DNA of 64,000 nt from Mycobacterium sp. GA-2829 (GTDB lineage: Bacteria; Actinomycetota; Actinomycetes; Mycobacteriales; Mycobacteriaceae): assembly GCF_001499965.1 (NCBI RefSeq), contig NZ_LQIT01000089.1, forward strand, positions 1-64,000, given 5' to 3'. The translations under genes and the position numbers were made by a program. The number at the start of each line of letters is the position of its first letter. The stretch's first letter is position 1. The notes under the pieces are model-generated. The model made no database searches. It was not told where the DNA came from and was given only the letters and a program-made list of their open reading frames with translations. Of this stretch, positions 60,751-64,000 are shown in pieces.

Positions 60751-61871
60751 GGGGCGACCTGGACCTTCACACCCGCCCCGGCGACGGTCTCGTACACGCG
60801 CATGATCTGGTCGGCCACCACCGGCCAGTCGTAGCGGCCGACGGCGGCCGAGGCCGCGGCGATGTAGCGTGCCCGCGCCGCGTCGTCGTCGAGCATGCCG
60901 ATCAGGCCCTCGGCCAGTGCCGCCGAATCGTCGACGGTGACCAGCCTGCCCGCGGCACCGTCGCGCAGCACGCGGCGGAAGGCGTCGAGATCGCTTGCCA
61001 CGACGGCGGTTTCGGCGGCCATCGCCTCGACCAGCACGATGCCGAAGCTCTCGCCGCCGGTGTTGGGCGCGCAGTACACGTCGGCACTGCGCATCGCCGA
61101 CGCCTTGGTGGCGTCGTCCACCTGGCCGAGGAAGCACAGGTGCGCGGCGTGTGGGCCGGCCTGCTCGCGCAGTTCGTCCTCGTCGCCGCGGCCGACGATG
61201 AGGATCTCGACGTCCGGGTAGCGCGCCACCAGCGCGGGCAGCGCGCCGAGCAGCACCGACATCCCCTTGCGGGGTTCGTCGTAGCGGCCGAGGAACAGCA
61301 CGGTGCGACCCGGGCGCGGGTAGCCGTCGAGCCGTGGTGCGGTGGCGAAGAATCCGACGTCGACGCCGTTGGGGATCTCCACGGCGTCGGAGCCCAACGC
61401 CTCCATCTGCCAGCGCCGCGCCAGATCCGACACCGCGATCCGGCCGACGATCTTCTCGTGGTACGGGCGCAGGATGCCCTGGAACACCGACAGGGTCAGC
61501 GATTTCGTGGTCGAGGTGTGGAACGTCGCGACGATCGGCCCCTCGGCGGCCTGCAACGCGAGCATGGACAGGCTCGGCGCGTTGGGCTCGTGCAGGTGCA
61601 GCACGTCGAACCGGCCCTGGGCCAGCCACTTCTTGACCAGCCGGTGGGTGGCCGGCCCGAACCGCAACCGCGCCACCGACCCGTTGTAGGGAATCGGCAC
61701 GGCGCGCCCGCCCGAGACCACGTAGTCGGGCAGGTCGACGTGCGGGGACGACGGTGCCAGCACGCTCACCTCGTGTCCGCGCCCGCGCATCACCTCCGCG
61801 AGTTGCAGTACGTGGGACTGCACCCCGCCCGGCACGTCGAACGAGTACGGGCAGACCATCCCGATCCGCAT
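60747..61871 (-). CDS. pimA: Phosphatidylinositol alpha-mannosyltransferase PimA
   Basis: A protein of 374 aa from the ATG at 61871 (MRIGMVCPYSFDVPGGVQSH), the conserved PimA start. GT-B fold of family GT4 with HLHEPNAPSLSMLALQAAEG and the donor-binding GGESFGIVLVEAMAAE (EX7E). It transfers mannose from GDP-mannose to phosphatidylinositol at the inner face of the membrane. It follows patA by 2 bases. Confidence 0.96.
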   Translation of the reverse strand: MRIGMVCPYSFDVPGGVQSHVLQLAEVMRGRGHEVSVLAPSSPHVDLPDYVVSGGRAVPIPYNGSVARLRFGPATHRLVKKWLAQGRFDVLHLHEPNAPSLSMLALQAAEGPIVATFHTSTTKSLTLSVFQGILRPYHEKIVGRIAVSDLARRWQMEALGSDAVEIPNGVDVGFFATAPRLDGYPRPGRTVLFLGRYDEPRKGMSVLLGALPALVARYPDVEILIVGRGDEDELREQAGPHAAHLCFLGQVDDATKASAMRSADVYCAPNTGGESFGIVLVEAMAAETAVVASDLDAFRRVLRDGAAGRLVTVDDSAALAEGLIGMLDDDAARARYIAAASAAVGRYDWPVVADQIMRVYETVAGAGVKVQVAP

Positions 61872-61873
61872 CG

Positions 61874-62779
61874 TCAGCCGGCTCCGGCCAGTCTGGCGCG
61901 GCGCGCATCGGACAGGTCGGCGATCCACTGCGGCTGCATCATGTGCCAGTCCTCGGGATGGGCGGCGATGTTGACCGCGAACCGGTCGGCCAGCGCCTGC
62001 GTGATCACCGTGAGGTCCCCGCTGGAGGTGTCGATCGGCGGGAAGACCTGCATGCCCCAGCCGTCGCCGTCGAACCAGCAGTGGGTGGGCAGCAGCGGTG
62101 CGCCGGTCTCGCAGGCCAGCTTCGCCGGGCCTGCGGGCATCCGGGTCGGCTCACCGAAGAAGTCGACCTGCACACCCTGGCGGGTCAGGTCGCGTTCGGC
62201 CATCAGGCAGACCACCCGGTTCTCCCGTAGCCGCTCCCGGAGCAGTTCATACGGTGGCCGCTCCCCTCCCGACAGCGGAATCACCTCGAACCCGAGGCTC
62301 TCGCGGTAGGCGACGAACCGGTTGAACAGCGATTCGGGGCGCAGCCGTTCGGCGACGGTGGTCAACGCGCCGTGGTTCTGCACCAGCCACACCCCGGCCA
62401 TGTCCCAGTTGCCGCTGTGCGGCAGCGCCGCGACCGCTCCGGTGCCCGCCTCGACGGCCTCCCACACGTGTTCGATGCCGGTGACGGTGAGTTCGCGCCC
62501 CAGTTTGCGGTGGTCCATCGCGGGCAGCCGGAACGCCTCGCGCCAGTACCGGGCGTAGGACGCCAGCGAGGCGCGCATCAACTCGCCGGGCACCTCCGCG
62601 GGCGCCACCCCGATGACCCGCGCGAGGTTCTTGCGCAGCTGGGCCGGCCCGCCGCCGCGGGCCGCGTATCGCGCGCCCGCGTCGAACGCGTTGCGCGCCA
62701 CGGTGTCCGGGAGCGCGCGGACCACCCGCCAGCCCGCGGCGTAGCCCCAGTCCGTCAGCTGGTCGCCGAGTGCGCTCAC
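61874..62779 (-). CDS. patA: Phosphatidylinositol mannoside acyltransferase
   Basis: A protein of 301 aa from the GTG at 62779, which overlaps the pgsA stop. LpxL/HtrB-type acyltransferase with the HX4D motif in AALPHSGNWDMAGVWLVQNH and MAERDLTRQGVQVDFFGEPT. It acylates the mannose of PIM. By position the orthologue of Rv2611c. An N-terminal hydrophobic patch (YAAGWRVVRAL) probably attaches it to the membrane. Confidence 0.93.
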   Translation of the reverse strand: MSALGDQLTDWGYAAGWRVVRALPDTVARNAFDAGARYAARGGGPAQLRKNLARVIGVAPAEVPGELMRASLASYARYWREAFRLPAMDHRKLGRELTVTGIEHVWEAVEAGTGAVAALPHSGNWDMAGVWLVQNHGALTTVAERLRPESLFNRFVAYRESLGFEVIPLSGGERPPYELLRERLRENRVVCLMAERDLTRQGVQVDFFGEPTRMPAGPAKLACETGAPLLPTHCWFDGDGWGMQVFPPIDTSSGDLTVITQALADRFAVNIAAHPEDWHMMQPQWIADLSDARRARLAGAG

Positions 62780-63444
62780 TGCGCGTCCGCCGCCGGTTTC
62801 TCCTCGCCCGGGCCGGGGATCTTGTCCATCGCGCCCGGCGAGGTCCGTACGGTGTGCAGCCGTTGGATCACGGTGACCACACTCGCCGCGGCCAGCACCC
62901 ACATCGCCACGTGGATCAGCCACGGGATGTGCAGGAACCACACGCCGGACAACCCGGCGCCGGTCAGCACGATGACCAGCCGTTCGGGGCGTTCGATGAA
63001 GCCGCCGTCGCCGCGCAGCCCGCTGGCTTCGGCCCTGGCCTTGATGTAGGAGATGACCTGAGAGGTGATCAGGCAGATCAGCGTCGCGACCACCAGGGCC
63101 GGGCTGTCCATTCCGAACGCCGCCCACCACAGCAGACCGGCGAAGATCGCGCCGTCGGCGACGCGGTCACAGGTCGCGTCGAGCACCGCGCCGAACCGGG
63201 TGCCGCCGCCGCGTTCGCGCGCCATGGTGCCGTCGAGCATGTCCGCCAGCACGAATACCGCGACCGCGAAGGCGCCCCACCACAGCTGCCCGATCGGGAA
63301 CAGGGTCAGCGCGGCGAGCACCGTGCCCGCGGTGCCCAGGATCGTGATGCTGTCGGGGGTGAAGCCCACCCGCAGGGCGGCTCGGGCCACGGGGCGCGCC
63401 AGTTTGGCGTAGGCGGCGCGGGTCATCAGGTAGACGTTGCTCAC
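62776..63444 (-). CDS. pgsA: Phosphatidylinositol phosphate synthase (CDP-alcohol phosphotransferase)
   Basis: A protein of 222 aa from the GTG at 63444, overlapping the HIT gene stop. CDP-alcohol phosphotransferase motif complete as DGTMARERGGGTRFGAVLD followed by ATCD, plus about five further membrane segments. It joins inositol 1-phosphate to CDP-diacylglycerol, the first committed step to PI and PIMs. The charged C-terminus (GPGEEKPAADAQ) is soluble. Equivalent to Rv2612c (pgsA1). Confidence 0.93.
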   Translation of the reverse strand: MSNVYLMTRAAYAKLARPVARAALRVGFTPDSITILGTAGTVLAALTLFPIGQLWWGAFAVAVFVLADMLDGTMARERGGGTRFGAVLDATCDRVADGAIFAGLLWWAAFGMDSPALVVATLICLITSQVISYIKARAEASGLRGDGGFIERPERLVIVLTGAGLSGVWFLHIPWLIHVAMWVLAAASVVTVIQRLHTVRTSPGAMDKIPGPGEEKPAADAQ

Positions 63445-64000
63445 GGTGATAAACCCCCTTCCCCGTTCTGCTTGGCCCACTCGGTGGCCAGCAGCTGCCG
63501 CGTCTCGCGCAGCAACTGCGGGATCACCTTGGATCCGCCGATGATCGTGATGAAGTTGGCGTCCCCACCCCACCGCGGCACCACGTGCATGTGCAGGTGT
63601 TCGGCCAGCGACCCGCCCGCCGAGTGTCCGAGGTTGAGGCCGACGTTGAACCCGTGCGGCCGCGACACCGCCTTGATGACGCGAATCGCCTTCTGCGTGA
63701 ACGCCATCAGCTCGACGCTCTCGGCGTCGGTGAGGTCCTCGAGTTCGGACACCCGCCGGTACGGCACCACCATCAGGTGGCCGGGGTTGTACGGGTACAG
63801 GTTGAGCACCGCGTAGACCTGCGCACCGCGGGCGACCACCAGACCGTCCTCGTCGGCCATCGCGGGGATGTCGGTGAACGGCTGCGACGACTGTGCGGAA
63901 CCCTCCCCCTTCTTCATCGGCGATTCGGCGATGTAGCTCATGCGGTGCGGGGTCCACAGTCGCTGCAGGTTGTCCGGGTCGCCGACGCCGTGGTCGACTA
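63441..64000 (-). CDS. HIT family hydrolase/AP4A phosphorylase (5' end cut by window)
   Basis: Reading from the window end the frame is open and gives VDHGVGDPDNLQRLWTPHRM before the first internal Met at 63941, matching the N-terminal pattern of Rv2613c. So the gene begins outside and the shorter Met start is not used. The visible part has LYPYNPGHLMVVPYRRVSEL and the active HxHxH in SLAEHLHMHVVPRWGGD. Rv2613c is described as an AP4A phosphorylase. First visible gene of the PI mannoside operon and overlaps pgsA by four bases. Confidence 0.93.
   Translation of the reverse strand, partial: VDHGVGDPDNLQRLWTPHRMSYIAESPMKKGEGSAQSSQPFTDIPAMADEDGLVVARGAQVYAVLNLYPYNPGHLMVVPYRRVSELEDLTDAESVELMAFTQKAIRVIKAVSRPHGFNVGLNLGHSAGGSLAEHLHMHVVPRWGGDANFITIIGGSKVIPQLLRETRQLLATEWAKQNGEGGLSP

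Overview
The window is about 64 kb of GC-rich DNA (roughly 68-70% G+C by eye) with tightly packed genes, many 4-base start/stop overlaps, and frequent GTG and occasional TTG starts. Gene content and order point to a mycobacterium, most likely a fast-growing species. The backbone follows the M. tuberculosis order Rv2578c to Rv2613c as I recall it: radical SAM protein, hisS, glyoxalase-like hydrolase, ppiB, relA, apt, Rv2585c-like lipoprotein, secF/secD/yajC, gabT, carboxylic acid reductase, ruvB/A/C, yebC, pdxT/tesB/pdxS, NUDIX, pimA, patA, pgsA, HIT protein. PE_PGRS44 and PPE42, which lie in this stretch in M. tuberculosis, are absent. Several accessory blocks are inserted instead. No tRNA, rRNA, CRISPR array or intact mobile element was seen.

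Layout. 1-443: tail of a 13E12/DUF222-type HNH protein running in from outside. 449-6140: small membrane protein, acyl-CoA thioesterase, and a TetR-controlled catabolic operon (amidohydrolase and two acyl-CoA dehydrogenases) with a clear operator. 6142-7493: radical SAM protein with a LexA box, and a divergent cold-shock gene. 7560-8193: possible tiny ORF and an MmpS-like secreted protein. 8377-14331: urea-type ABC transporter urtABCDE and a zinc alcohol dehydrogenase. 14328-18247: hisS, MBL hydrolase and two tandem cyclophilins. 18387-21385: L,D-transpeptidase and a PoxB-like enzyme. 21389-29478: relA, apt, lipoprotein, secF, secD, yajC. 29782-37114: gabT, aldehyde dehydrogenase, membrane protein and car. 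37187-39381: ruvC-ruvA-ruvB. 39458-41402: two paralogous small membrane proteins and an MscS channel.

41399-51047 is the most interesting accessory region: ten genes on the minus strand. In transcription order they are an APC permease, two SDRs (one with its catalytic residues lost), an agmatinase-like ureohydrolase, a NodB-fold deacetylase/imidase, a Rieske oxygenase and its reductase, a PucR-type regulator, FmdB and formamidase. The same inverted repeat, TGTAG-N4-CTACA, lies upstream of both the first gene and the fmdBA pair, so I propose a single PucR-controlled catabolic system for a nitrogenous, probably heterocyclic, compound. The pairing of a ureohydrolase with a formamidase suggests a formimino intermediate, although a guanidino substrate is also possible. 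53264-54910 holds an NCS1 nucleobase transporter with an unusual zinc-finger-like tail and a GlnR-like box upstream.

54907-64000: a TetR/CocE-hydrolase pair with an operator, pyridoxal phosphate synthase genes (pdxS, tesB, pdxT), and the overlapping phosphatidylinositol mannoside operon (HIT, pgsA, patA, pimA, NUDIX), whose first gene is cut by the window end. All functional calls are by reading motifs and from memory of families; no database search was run.
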